This document shows, one piece after another, positions 18,901 through 26,943 of a stretch of 64,000 bases of DNA. The notes beneath the pieces were generated by a model that ran no database searches, was not told the origin of the DNA, and saw nothing but the letters and a program-made list of their open reading frames with translations. The stretch spans positions 3,224,001 to 3,288,000 of the forward strand of contig NZ_QPER01000001.1 in assembly GCF_009455635.1 (NCBI RefSeq), in the 5' to 3' direction. Both the position numbers and the translations under genes were made by a program. Origin of the DNA: Paraburkholderia agricolaris. Lineage in GTDB: Bacteria > Pseudomonadota > Gammaproteobacteria > Burkholderiales > Burkholderiaceae. Within the stretch, counting starts at the first letter, position 1, and each line of letters begins with the position of its first letter.

Positions 18901-19193
18901 GTGCCCGGCGCAAAGGTCGCGTCGATCTCGAGATTGCCGAGATTGTCGCTAGTCGTTTCGTAGTACAGCATATTGTCGGCGCCATCGAGACTTTCCTCGA
19001 TGATGCTGCCGACGTTCGCATCGACCACCTCCGTGGCGGCGCCCGGATAGGTGGCGCTGATCACGATACGCGGCGGTGCCAGACGCGGATACTGCGCCAC
19101 CGGCAGTTGCGGAATGGCGAGCGCGCCCGCTACCACAATAGCGAGCGCAACAATCCATGCGAAGACCGGGCGGTCGATGAAAAAAAATGGCAC
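15993..19193 (-). CDS. AcrB/HAE1-type RND efflux permease, last gene of the yej-tld-GNAT run
   Basis: This 1066-residue hydrophobic/amphiphilic RND exporter starts MPFFFIDRPVFAWIVALAIV. It has the first transmembrane helix at about 10-29, porter domains, the proton-relay pair in GILVDDAIVVVES, and a long second bundle. A lysine/arginine-rich tail ends it. It follows the GNAT gene at 19206 by 12 bases on the same strand, so it looks like the terminal gene of that run. No adaptor or outer-membrane factor gene is nearby; it must borrow partners from elsewhere or from the 4267-6964 genes. It could expel the processed or acetylated product of the upstream enzymes. That role is inferred from position only. 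Confidence 0.9.
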   Translation of the reverse strand: MPFFFIDRPVFAWIVALAIVVAGALAIPQLPVAQYPRLAPPRIVISATYPGAATEVVDANVGSIIEESLDGADNMLYYETTSDNLGNLEIDATFAPGTNPDLALVDIQNRLKQVEPRLPQQVVQQGISVFKAANTFLMLVALTSTDGSRDSVQLSDYLSRYVLRELKRAPGVGAAELWDADEALRIWLDPMKLREYGLGAAEVNAAIAAQNATVTAGTLGDAPFVPGQQLTASVSVKGQLISPAEFGQIVLKALPDGSAVRLRDVARVELGRDNYSYYSRLNGKAAATVGIQLGPRGNALETSNAIRARLAELSKTLPPGVAVEIPFDNAHFVQIAIREVLVTLAEAVVLVFFVMWLFLRDLRYTLVPTVVIPVTLMGAFLAIYVCGLSINVFTMFGLVLAIGILVDDAIVVVESVHRVMEEEGLPPREATRKAMSQIGGAIVGVTAVLTAVFVPMAFFPGGVGGIYRQFAVAMIASMLVSSFMALSLTPALCANLLKAHKHPVSERDARRGPLGFAARAASHFTAGFDRTASGYRGLTARTLRRIGPMLVIYAVLVGVCGVLYWQMPGGFLPSEDQGQLQVMVQLPAGATQARTLAVVKGMENILHMEPAIAHVTSVIGWSFTGSGQNVAMGFVELKDWGKRDTDAMALRDRLNERFDKILDGDVEAQLPPSVPGLGHSDGFVFRLEDRGGVGLDALKAAREQLFAQAKASPVLASVHSEDLPDAPRVELIIDRAKAYALGVSFDRISDVLGSTFGSTYIDDFPAGGRMRRVMISADAATRMTEDDLMALSVPNSTGGMVPLSAIASRHWSIGPVMLSRYNGYPSLDVSGHAAPGYSSGAAMAEMERLAAALPLGVSYDWVDAAREETAAARLTPLLIGLSVLAVFMALAALYESWTIPLAVLMVVPLGVIGAVAAVLLRGMPNDVYFKVGMITVIGLAAKNAILIVQFARDLYRRGLPLTRAVTEAAAARFRPIVMTSAAFLLGVVPLVVSSGAGAESRRSIGTGVFGGVLAATLFGLVFAPVAFHAVASLTYSRRRLAELRRKRNERRAQRAASESGQLTNGR

Positions 19194-19205
19194 GCAATAG
19201 TCCGT

Positions 19206-19754
19206 TCAGATTGGCTGGAGGCGCGGCGCGTCAACGAGGCGGGCCATATGCAGCACGTCGGCCAGTATGCCGTCGCGCATCGCGAAACCGCGCGAGCGGC
19301 CTTCTTCGACAAAGCCGAACTTGCGATACAGCGCAATCGCCGGCGCGTTGTCGAGAAACACCGTGAGGTCGATACGGCGCAAACCGAGCGACGCGTCCGC
19401 GCAATCCGTCAGCCCCTGCAGAAGCGCCGAGCCGACACCGCGCCCATGATACGCGTCATGCACGGCCAATCCTAAGTGCGCGCAATGCGCGCGACTGGGC
19501 CGCTGGACCTCCAAGCCTGCGTGGCCGACCATGTGCCCGTCAATCGTTGCACACACGTTCACACCGTCTTTGAGGCGCCGCTCGTACCATATCTTGAGTT
19601 GGTCGGCGCTGCGGTAGCCGACCGACAACGTGCCGCGCCGCACGCCAGGCAAGCTCATGATATCGGCGAACGCGTCCATATCGGACGATTCAAGTGCGCG
19701 AATCGTAATACGATTGTCGAGCGCGGCGCCGTGCTGCACCGTTTCTTCTTTCAT
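19206..19754 (-). CDS. GNAT N-acetyltransferase (YhhY/RimJ-like), gene A
   Basis: This 182-residue acetyl-CoA-dependent transferase has the GNAT motif A (Q/RxxGxG/A) in YHGRGVGSALLQGL and the motif B region RRIDLTVFLDNAPAIALYRKFGF. The tail FAMRDGILADVLHMARLV is very like that of E. coli YhhY-type amino-acid acetyltransferases, from memory. It lies 4 bases after the next GNAT gene (19759) and 12 bases before the RND permease. Its neighbours are a peptide importer and the TldD/TldE protease, so an amino group of a peptide or released amino-acid derivative is a reasonable substrate guess. The N-terminal 15 residues are extra compared with the core. Confidence 0.88.
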   Translation of the reverse strand: MKEETVQHGAALDNRITIRALESSDMDAFADIMSLPGVRRGTLSVGYRSADQLKIWYERRLKDGVNVCATIDGHMVGHAGLEVQRPSRAHCAHLGLAVHDAYHGRGVGSALLQGLTDCADASLGLRRIDLTVFLDNAPAIALYRKFGFVEEGRSRGFAMRDGILADVLHMARLVDAPRLQPI

Positions 19755-19758
19755 AGTC

Positions 19759-20361
19759 CTATTCCGCTACGATGCTGGCGGCTGCCGGCTCATTGTGGAT
19801 TGCCGGTGGCGCCGACATCCATAGCGGTGCCTCGCGCAGCCGCGCCATGAAATAGCAGTCGATCAGGACGCCACGGCGCAACACCGCACCTCGCTGATGC
19901 GCTTCGATCTCGAAGCCGAACTTGCGATAGAGTGCGAGCGCCGCATGGTTGTCGGCGAAGACATGCAACTCGAGACGGCGCAGACCGAGCCAGTTATCGG
20001 CCAGATCGAGTAGTTCGGCCATCAGCGCCGAGCCGATGCCGCGCCGGTGCCATGCGTCGTGAACACCAATGCCGATCGACGCGGCATGCGCGCGGCGCCC
20101 CTTGAAAGGCGTGAACTCCGCCTCGCCCACCAGGGTATCGCCAACCGTCGCGGCGATCGCGATCTCGGGGGGCGCGAGTTTTTCGAGGTATTCGCGCGAG
20201 CTGGCCAGCGTCTGAAACGGTACGTGCGGATTGCCGTTCACCACGGCCGGCAACTGCCACATGGCATGGAATTGTTCGACGTCGGAAACACGCAATGCGC
20301 GCAGCTTCAAACCCTCGGGTAAGCCCCCTGAACTGGATTTTGTTCTTATGTCTTGATTCAT
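19759..20361 (-). CDS. GNAT N-acetyltransferase (YhhY/RimJ-like), gene B
   Basis: This 200-residue paralogue of the neighbouring GNAT has motif A in WHRRGIGSALMAELLD and LELHVFADNHAALALYRKFGF, then a C-terminal LRRGVLIDCYFMARLR. The two GNATs are clearly related yet diverged, so they may act on different acceptors. Genes are 4 bases apart on each side (20361/20366 and 19754/19759), tight enough for translational coupling. Both could protect the cell from a processed toxic amine, as RimL and the MccE acetyltransferase domain do for microcin C in E. coli. That comparison is inference. Confidence 0.88.
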   Translation of the reverse strand: MNQDIRTKSSSGGLPEGLKLRALRVSDVEQFHAMWQLPAVVNGNPHVPFQTLASSREYLEKLAPPEIAIAATVGDTLVGEAEFTPFKGRRAHAASIGIGVHDAWHRRGIGSALMAELLDLADNWLGLRRLELHVFADNHAALALYRKFGFEIEAHQRGAVLRRGVLIDCYFMARLREAPLWMSAPPAIHNEPAAASIVAE

Positions 20362-20365
20362 AGGC

Positions 20366-21727
20366 TCATAACGTCAATTCGAATGACCTCGCCAGGATGC
20401 CGGGCAATTGCATGCCGCCCGTGGCGCGCTCGCCCCATGTCGAATCGCTCAATAGCAATTGCGCCTGCGAGCCGAGTTCTTCGAGTTCGCTGCCGAGCAG
20501 GCGGTACAAACTGTCGTCGAAACGCATGGCATCCAGCGGCGCAACGATCTGCCCGTTTTCGACCCAGAAGGTCGCGAAACGCGTCATGCCGGTCAGGCGG
20601 CAATTCATCCGGTCGGAGAAATTGACGTACCAGAGATTGCCAATGTAGAGACCCGTATCGAGCTTTGCCAGCACGTCTTCTTCCCGCAGATCGCCTGCTT
20701 GCATCGAGAGCGCGGCCGGCGACTCGCCCGCCAGCGCACCGTTAGGCGTCAAGCCGTACTCGCGCGCGCTGCGGGCATTGGTCAGGCGTTCGGCGCTGCG
20801 GCCGGCCTGGATCAGCGAGACGCTTTCGCGCAGGTAGCCGTCGTCGTTGAAGCCGGGTGTAATGCCGAGATTCAGATCTTCGCTGATCGTGACGCGCGGG
20901 TCGACTACGATTTCTCCCACATGCAGCTTGTACAACTCGCTGCGCGAACTCGCCTGGGCGCGCGCGGAGAAACCGCTCCATGCGGTCACGCCGAGCAGTT
21001 CGGCCAGTGCTTCAGGCGCCAGATACGAGCGATAACGCCCCGGCGCCAGGGTGCGCGGCGTGCGCGCGAGCACCGACAGACGCGCTGCGGCCTGTTCGAC
21101 CTTGCGGGCGAAAACCGTGTCGCTCCAGTCGTCGCCGGCGTAAGTCGTTTTGATCGCACGACCGCTCGGGTCGTACAGCGACCAGCTGAAATTGAAGTTG
21201 TCGACTTCGTACCAGCCGCGGCTGCCACCCGTGGACGCAAAGCCCCGCACAATCGTGCCGCCCGCGTAAAAACCCACGAAATCCAGCCCTTGCGCGCATT
21301 CGGCGACCACGCGCAGCAAGCCAGCCGGCTCCGGCAGCTTGCCCGAACGTTGGGTGGTGCGCGCCCATTGCGTCGTGTCGATCAGCAGATGCGGGTCATC
21401 CGCCGCACCACGCAGACCTTCGCGCAAGGTGGCGAGCGCCGCGCTCACATCGTCCAGATCCTGTTGCAGATCGCCGCAGATTGTCAGCGTCGAATAGGCC
21501 TGGCGTGCGCCGTCGATCAAGCGCAAGGTCAGCTTGCCTTGCGACACGCTGCCGATCTGCCGCACCCGGCCCAGGTTGAAACGGATAAAGTCGGATTGCT
21601 CGCCGGCAAATGAACTCAGCGTGGTTTCCGAGCCCTGCTGCAGGCGCTCGATAGCGTCGGCCAGCGCGGTGAAATGCTGCTGCCAGTCGACCGCTGCAGC
21701 GGCGCGCGAGGAGATGAACTGGCTCAT
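20366..21727 (-). CDS. TldE/PmbA-family protein, non-catalytic partner of TldD
   Basis: This 453-residue protein belongs to the TldD/PmbA family. In the known TldD-TldE heterodimer, TldE lacks the zinc-binding HExxxH and supplies part of the substrate channel; no HExxxH is seen here either. Recognisable pieces are GFYAGGTIVRGFASTGG and NCRLTGMTRFATFWVENGQIVAPL near the end. The frame is open to 21820, but ATG 21727 fits: its ATG overlaps the TldD stop codon as TGATG. E. coli TldD/TldE matures microcin B17 and degrades small unfolded peptides. Here it sits directly after a YejABEF-type importer. Confidence 0.88.
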   Translation of the reverse strand: MSQFISSRAAAAVDWQQHFTALADAIERLQQGSETTLSSFAGEQSDFIRFNLGRVRQIGSVSQGKLTLRLIDGARQAYSTLTICGDLQQDLDDVSAALATLREGLRGAADDPHLLIDTTQWARTTQRSGKLPEPAGLLRVVAECAQGLDFVGFYAGGTIVRGFASTGGSRGWYEVDNFNFSWSLYDPSGRAIKTTYAGDDWSDTVFARKVEQAAARLSVLARTPRTLAPGRYRSYLAPEALAELLGVTAWSGFSARAQASSRSELYKLHVGEIVVDPRVTISEDLNLGITPGFNDDGYLRESVSLIQAGRSAERLTNARSAREYGLTPNGALAGESPAALSMQAGDLREEDVLAKLDTGLYIGNLWYVNFSDRMNCRLTGMTRFATFWVENGQIVAPLDAMRFDDSLYRLLGSELEELGSQAQLLLSDSTWGERATGGMQLPGILARSFELTL

Positions 21728-23163
21728 CAGGCGCCTCCGAACACGTCGATGTTGCTGAACACACACGCCGGCGACGCGTGGCCGACGCGAATGATCTGCG
21801 CCGGTTCGCCCTTGCCGCACATGGACGTGCCGTACACCTCGCGCGTCTGCGCATTCCCCACCGCGCTCAGGCTACGCCAGAAATTCGCTGAAATACCGCG
21901 GTAATTCGGCTGTTTGACGACCTGGGTGAGCTTGCCGTTTTCGATCAGCTGACCGAACTCGCAGCCGAACTGGAATTTGTTGCGATGGTCGTCGATCGAC
22001 CAGGACGTATTGGTGCGCATCAGAATACCGTGTTCGATGTTGCCGATCATCTGCGCGAGCGAATGCTCGCCGGGTTCGATGTTCAGATTCGCCATCCGGT
22101 CTATCGGCGGGCGGTTCCAGTTCGAGGCACGCGAATTCGCCACGCCCGCCATCTGCGCGCGCTGCTGCGAAAGCGCGCCGCCGAGCGGACGTTCGAGCAC
22201 GCCGTCGCGGATCAGATACTGTTTTTTCGCCTCAGTGCCGTCGTCGTCGAAGGCGTACGCGGCGGCTTCCTCGCGCAAATCCGGATCGAAGGTCACGTTC
22301 AGCAGTTCCGAACCGTAGCGGTACGAGCCAAACATCTCCTTCTTGACGAAGCTCCAGCCGGCAAAATTGCGCTCGTCGCCGAGAATGCGATCGAGCTCGA
22401 GCGGATGGCCGATCGATTCGTGAATCTGCAACATCATCTGATCGGGCATCAGCAGCAAATCGCGCTTGCCCGACGGGCAATTCGGCGCGGCCAGCAATTG
22501 CAGCGCTTCATTGGCGACACGCGCACCTGAGCCGTCGAAGCCGAAACGCGCCAGCACTTCCATGCCACCCTGCCCCAGCGTGCCGTAGTTGCCGCCGAGC
22601 GTACGCACCTGTGTATCGCCGTCCGCGTGGGCGGCCACGCTCAATTGCGGCATCACGAACTGGAACCGCTGATTGATCCGCACGCCGTCGCTAGTCACGT
22701 AGAGCTGATCGGTATGCGTGATCTGCACGGCCGCGACACGCTCCACAATGCGCGCATCGAGATTCGCACCCGCGCATTCCACGCTGAGGCGCTCCAGCCA
22801 CTCGGCGCGGCTCGGCAACGCATGCTGCGCATTCGGCGATACATAGTGGCCGCTCACGGCCGGGCGCGCCACCTCGCGATGGTCGATCAACGACAAGGCC
22901 GCGCTCGCCTCCGCGCGCGCCGTGGCGAGATCCAGCGCTTGCTGCAGACCGGCGGCGCTCAGATTCGCGGTAGCCGCATAGCCTGCGCCCGCGCCCGCCC
23001 ATGCGATCAGCATTGCGCCACGATCGCGCACTGTACGCATGGGTTGCGCGATGTCGTTGCGGATCTCGTGGTCGTCGATCTGTTCGTCGACAATGCGCAG
23101 CGACCAGAATGCCGCGCGGCTACCAAGCGATCGGGCGGCTTGCGCCCAACGTTCGTCAATCAT
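21727..23163 (-). CDS. TldD-family metalloprotease
   Basis: This 478-residue zinc metallopeptidase has the TldD signature HESIGHPLELDR (HExxxH). The family also shows the typical ending around SWSIDDHRNKFQFGCEFGQLIENGKL and MCGKGEPAQIIRVGH, both present. The protein should act in the cytoplasm on small linear peptides threaded into the TldD/TldE heterodimer. ATG 23163 (MIDERWAQ) is taken as start and overlaps the upstream ATPase stop by 8 bases; ATG 23193 is an alternative. Together with the next gene it makes a tldD-tldE pair. In many bacteria the two are unlinked; here they are adjacent and fused into a transporter operon. Confidence 0.9.
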   Translation of the reverse strand: MIDERWAQAARSLGSRAAFWSLRIVDEQIDDHEIRNDIAQPMRTVRDRGAMLIAWAGAGAGYAATANLSAAGLQQALDLATARAEASAALSLIDHREVARPAVSGHYVSPNAQHALPSRAEWLERLSVECAGANLDARIVERVAAVQITHTDQLYVTSDGVRINQRFQFVMPQLSVAAHADGDTQVRTLGGNYGTLGQGGMEVLARFGFDGSGARVANEALQLLAAPNCPSGKRDLLLMPDQMMLQIHESIGHPLELDRILGDERNFAGWSFVKKEMFGSYRYGSELLNVTFDPDLREEAAAYAFDDDGTEAKKQYLIRDGVLERPLGGALSQQRAQMAGVANSRASNWNRPPIDRMANLNIEPGEHSLAQMIGNIEHGILMRTNTSWSIDDHRNKFQFGCEFGQLIENGKLTQVVKQPNYRGISANFWRSLSAVGNAQTREVYGTSMCGKGEPAQIIRVGHASPACVFSNIDVFGGA

Positions 23164-24817
23164 TGGCAGTTCCCGTAGGAGTCTCGGTTGCACCCGCCGG
23201 CGACACGATCAGCGACGACGCGAGCAACGACTGGGTGTAAGGATGCGACGGCGCGTGCAGCACATCAAGGGTGTCGCCCGCTTCAACGATGCGTCCTGAC
23301 TTCATCACGATCACGCGATGCGCCATGGCTCGCATCACCGCCAGATCGTGCGTAATGAACAAATAGCTAAGCTTGTACTTTTTCTGCAGATTTGTCAGCA
23401 GATTCAGCACCTGTTTCTGGATGGATACATCGAGCGCACTGGTCGGTTCATCGAGCACCAGCAATTCCGGCTCGACCGCCAACGCGCGCGCAATCGCAAT
23501 ACGCTGGCGCTGGCCGCCGGAAAACTCGTGCGGATAGCGCAGCATGGCGTCCGCGGGCATGCCCACTTCCTCCAGCAAACCACCCACGCGGGCGCGCCGC
23601 GCCCTGGCGTCCATGTCGGGCTGATGCATGGTCAGGCCTTCGCTGACGATTTGCTCCACCGTCATGCGCGGCGACAGCGAGCCAAACGGGTCCTGAAACA
23701 CGACCTGCATGCGCGAATACAGCGCCCGGCGCGAACGCGCGGTTTTCAGCGTGGCCAGCGGCAAACCGTCGATATGGATCTGACCGGCCGCCGGCCGCTG
23801 CAAGCCGAGTACAGTTGCGGCCAGCGTCGATTTACCGGATCCCGATTCGCCGACGATGCCGAGCGTCTCGCCGCGCCGCACGCTCAGGTCGACGTCGTGC
23901 ACCGCGCGGAACGTGGAGCGCCCGAACAGGGAACGCCAGCCCTTCGCAGACGTGCTGTAGTCGACCGCGAGTCCCTGCACCTCGAGCAAACGCCGCGCAC
24001 CTGGCTCGACCGGCGCCACCGCACGCTGCGGCTCGCTGTCCAGCAGGCGCTGGGTGTAGGGATGCTGTGGGTTGGAGAACAGGGCTTCAGTCGTATTGGT
24101 CTCGACCAGCACGCCCTTCTCCATCACCGCGACGCGTTGCGCGAAGCGCTTCACCAGATTCAGGTCGTGCGTGATCAGCAACACGGCCATGCCGCGCTCG
24201 GCAGCCTCCTGCTCCTGCAATGCGATCAATAGATCGACGATCTGCTGACGCACGGTGACGTCGAGCGCGGTGGTCGGTTCGTCGGCAAGCAGCAGGCGTG
24301 GCCGGCATGCCAGCGCCATCGCGATCATCGCGCGCTGCCGCTGGCCACCTGACAGTTGATGCGGAAAGCTGTCGATGCGCCGTTCCGGCTCAGGGATACC
24401 CGTGCGCCTGAGCAACTCGATACCGCGCTTGCGCGCCGCATTCGGCCGCAAGCCCTCATGCAGACGCAAACTTTCAGCGATCTGCTTGCCGATCGTGAAA
24501 AGCGGATTGAGCGCTGTCATCGGTTCCTGAAACACCATTGCCACATCGGCGCCGCGCAGGCCACGCATCTGCTGCTCGGTTTTCTGCAGCAGATCTTCGC
24601 CGTCCAGCAGCATGCGGCCGCTCAGCTCCGCATGCTCGACGAGTCGCAAGATAGACAACGCGGTGACGCTCTTGCCGGAACCCGATTCGCCGACAAGCGC
24701 AACGCGCTCGCCCCTCGCAATCGAGAGACTTAGTTCATGCACTGCAATCTTGTCGCCGAAGCGCACCGAGAAGCGATCAATCTCGAGCAAGGGCCGATTG
24801 GCTTTGGCTTCGTTCAT
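23156..24817 (-). CDS. yejF: YejF-like peptide ABC transporter ATPase, two ABC domains
   Basis: This 553-residue ATPase fuses two nucleotide-binding domains. The first (about 10-260) has Walker [13 protein letters not shown], signature [15 protein letters not shown] and Walker [13 protein letters not shown]. The second (about 285-540) has [27 protein letters not shown] and [12 protein letters not shown]. Both keep the oligopeptide-type C-terminal extension with Tyr-Thr-Gln motifs ([23 protein letters not shown]). This fused form is typical of YejF, the ATPase of the YejABEF importer. It overlaps yejE by 4 bases (ATGA). Confidence 0.92.
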   Translation of the reverse strand: MNEAKANRPLLEIDRFSVRFGDKIAVHELSLSIARGERVALVGESGSGKSVTALSILRLVEHAELSGRMLLDGEDLLQKTEQQMRGLRGADVAMVFQEPMTALNPLFTIGKQIAESLRLHEGLRPNAARKRGIELLRRTGIPEPERRIDSFPHQLSGGQRQRAMIAMALACRPRLLLADEPTTALDVTVRQQIVDLLIALQEQEAAERGMAVLLITHDLNLVKRFAQRVAVMEKGVLVETNTTEALFSNPQHPYTQRLLDSEPQRAVAPVEPGARRLLEVQGLAVDYSTSAKGWRSLFGRSTFRAVHDVDLSVRRGETLGIVGESGSGKSTLAATVLGLQRPAAGQIHIDGLPLATLKTARSRRALYSRMQVVFQDPFGSLSPRMTVEQIVSEGLTMHQPDMDARARRARVGGLLEEVGMPADAMLRYPHEFSGGQRQRIAIARALAVEPELLVLDEPTSALDVSIQKQVLNLLTNLQKKYKLSYLFITHDLAVMRAMAHRVIVMKSGRIVEAGDTLDVLHAPSHPYTQSLLASSLIVSPAGATETPTGTAND

Positions 24818-25929
24818 CGCGGACCTCCACCAAAGGCCGAACCGCGCTTGCGCGTGTCGAGCGCATTGCGCAGCGCGTCACCCATGAAGGTCAACAGCAG
24901 CAACGTAATCACCAGCGCGGCGAAAGCCGAAATCGAAATCCACCAGGCGTCGAGATTATTCTTGCCTTCCTGAAGCAATTCGCCGAGGCTCGGTGTGGGC
25001 GGCGGCACACCCAGCCCGAGGAAGTCGAGACTGGTCAGCGACAGAATCGCCGCACTCATGCGAAACGGCAGAAACGTAATCACCGGTGTCAGACTGTTCG
25101 GCAGCACATGGCGCCACATGATCTGCCAGTTCGAGAGACCCATGGTGCGTGCCGCCTTCACATAATCGAGCGAACGGTTGCGCAGGAACTCGGCGCGCAC
25201 GTAGTCGGACAACACGAGCCAGCCGAACATCGACAGAAGAATGAAGAGCAGCCATAGCGTCGGCTCGAAGATCGACGCGAAGATGATCAGCAGATACAGG
25301 TCAGGCATCGAGCTCCATATCTCGATCAGACGCTGGCCGATCAGGTCGGTGCGTCCGCCATAAAAACCCTGCACCGCGCCAGTCAATACGCCGATCAGGA
25401 CGCCGGATACCGTGAGCGCGAGCGCCATCAATACCGAGAGCCGGAAACCGTATAACAGCCGCGCAAGCACGTCGCGGCCGAACTGATCCGTGCCGAGCCA
25501 GTTGCTCCGGGTGGGCGGCGCCGGATACGGATGGGCCGCGAAGTAGTCGATCGTGTCGTAGTGGAAATGATTCGGCGGATAGATCGCAAAGTTGCCGTTC
25601 GATTCGAGTCGCGAACGGATATACGGATCGAGGTAATTCGCACGGGCAGGAAAATCGCCGCCGAAGATCTTCTCCGAATAGTCCTTTACGATAGGGAAAT
25701 AGTAGTGCCCGTCATAGCGGACAATCAGCGGACGATCGTTGGACAACACCTCGCCGAACAGACTGATGACGAACAGCGATACTAAGATCACGAGACTCCA
25801 GTAACCGAGCCGCTGCTGCCTGAAGCGCCACCATGTGCGCCGCCAGGGAGACGGCGACGCCACGTGCGCCGCGCCGGACAGATCAGCGGTCCAGGCGGTT
25901 GAATTGGATGCGGGGGTCGACGAGGACAT
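24814..25929 (-). CDS. yejE: YejE-like peptide ABC transporter permease
   Basis: This 371-residue permease has an N-terminal transmembrane segment, a long periplasmic insertion of about 100 residues (FPARANYLDPYIRSR and PYPAPPTRSNWLGTDQFGRDV), and a C-terminal BPD-type transmembrane domain with the cytoplasmic EAA-like loop EFLRNRSLDYVKAARTMGLSNWQIMWRHVLPN. The long insertion is typical of YejE. The ATG at 25929 is preferred; a TTG at 25944 is in frame. The gene overlaps yejB by 47 bases and yejF by 4, so it is translationally coupled to both. Confidence 0.9.
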   Translation of the reverse strand: MSSSTPASNSTAWTADLSGAAHVASPSPWRRTWWRFRQQRLGYWSLVILVSLFVISLFGEVLSNDRPLIVRYDGHYYFPIVKDYSEKIFGGDFPARANYLDPYIRSRLESNGNFAIYPPNHFHYDTIDYFAAHPYPAPPTRSNWLGTDQFGRDVLARLLYGFRLSVLMALALTVSGVLIGVLTGAVQGFYGGRTDLIGQRLIEIWSSMPDLYLLIIFASIFEPTLWLLFILLSMFGWLVLSDYVRAEFLRNRSLDYVKAARTMGLSNWQIMWRHVLPNSLTPVITFLPFRMSAAILSLTSLDFLGLGVPPPTPSLGELLQEGKNNLDAWWISISAFAALVITLLLLTFMGDALRNALDTRKRGSAFGGGPR

Positions 25930-26935
25930 AGCAGACGTCAGCAATGAGTTTGGTTACGAGAGCGATCAGCGTGAACAGAAACAGGGAACCGAGCACGACC
26001 GGATAGTCACGACGAATCACCGAGTCATACGAAAGTTGGCCCATGCCGTCGAGCGAAAACAAGGTTTCAATCAACAGATTGCCGTTCAGGAAAGCTCCCA
26101 CGAAGGCGGCCGGCAAGCCGGTCAGCAACGGAATCGCGGCATTGCGCAGCACGTGTTTCCACAGCACGTCGCGCTCCGGCGCACCCTTGGCGCGCGCGGT
26201 CAAAACGTATTGACGTCCAATCTCCTCGAGGAAGGTGTTCTTGGTCAGGATCGTGACGATCGCGAAGTTGCCGACCACCGAAGCCGTGACCGGCAGCACG
26301 ATGTGCCACAAGTAGTCAAGCAGCTTGCCGAAGGTGCTGAGATCGCTGAAGTTGTCCGAGGTCAGGCCGCGCATCGGAAACACCTGCCAGAAGGTGCCGC
26401 CGCCGAACAGCATCAGCAACAGCACGCCGAGCACGAAACCTGGAATCGCATAGCCGGCCAGCACCAGGACACTGGTCACCGTATCGAAGCGCGAGCCATT
26501 GCGCACTGCTTTCGCAATACCTAACGGCACCGATATCAGGTACGTGAGCATCACTGTCCATAAGCCGAGCGTGATCGACACCGGCAACTTCGATTTGATG
26601 ACGTCCCACACGCTATCGTGCTGATAGTAGGACCGGCCGAGATCAAAACTCGCGTAGCGCTTGAGCATCAACACGTAACGTTCGAGCGGGGGTTTGTCGA
26701 AGCCGAACTGCTTCTTGATCTGCTCGAGCTGTTGCGGATCGACACCCTGGCTGCCGTGATAGCCGCCGCCCCCCGCCCCCGCCTCTCCGCCACGGCCAAC
26801 GCCGTGGCGGAGTTGCGTCATCACCTGTTCGACCGGCCCACCCGGCACGAACTGCGTGACGACAAAAGTGAGCGTGACCACGCCGAGCAACGTCGGCACC
26901 ATCAACAGCAATCGTCTGAGAATGTAGGCAAGCAT
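25883..26935 (-). CDS. yejB: YejB-like peptide ABC transporter permease
   Basis: This 350-residue permease begins MLAYILRRLLLMVPTLLGVV, the classic DppB/OppB N-terminus. A periplasmic glycine-rich insertion (RGGEAGAGGGGYHGSQG) at about 50-66 precedes a FGFDKPPLERY stretch. The BPD domain has the EAA loop GRQYVLTARAKGAPERDVLWKHVLRNAAIP. The ending DVCYVLVDPRIQF is typical of the family. It follows yejA by 8 bases. In E. coli, YejABEF takes up microcin C; homologues take up other antimicrobial peptides. Confidence 0.92.
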   Translation of the reverse strand: MLAYILRRLLLMVPTLLGVVTLTFVVTQFVPGGPVEQVMTQLRHGVGRGGEAGAGGGGYHGSQGVDPQQLEQIKKQFGFDKPPLERYVLMLKRYASFDLGRSYYQHDSVWDVIKSKLPVSITLGLWTVMLTYLISVPLGIAKAVRNGSRFDTVTSVLVLAGYAIPGFVLGVLLLMLFGGGTFWQVFPMRGLTSDNFSDLSTFGKLLDYLWHIVLPVTASVVGNFAIVTILTKNTFLEEIGRQYVLTARAKGAPERDVLWKHVLRNAAIPLLTGLPAAFVGAFLNGNLLIETLFSLDGMGQLSYDSVIRRDYPVVLGSLFLFTLIALVTKLIADVCYVLVDPRIQFNRLDR

Positions 26936-26943
26936 GCTGTTCC

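Noticed and set aside
16110..19475. 1121-codon plus-strand frame opposite the AcrB-like permease
   Set aside because: Same antisense artefact: Arg/His-rich translation, no motifs, and the minus strand is a textbook RND gene.
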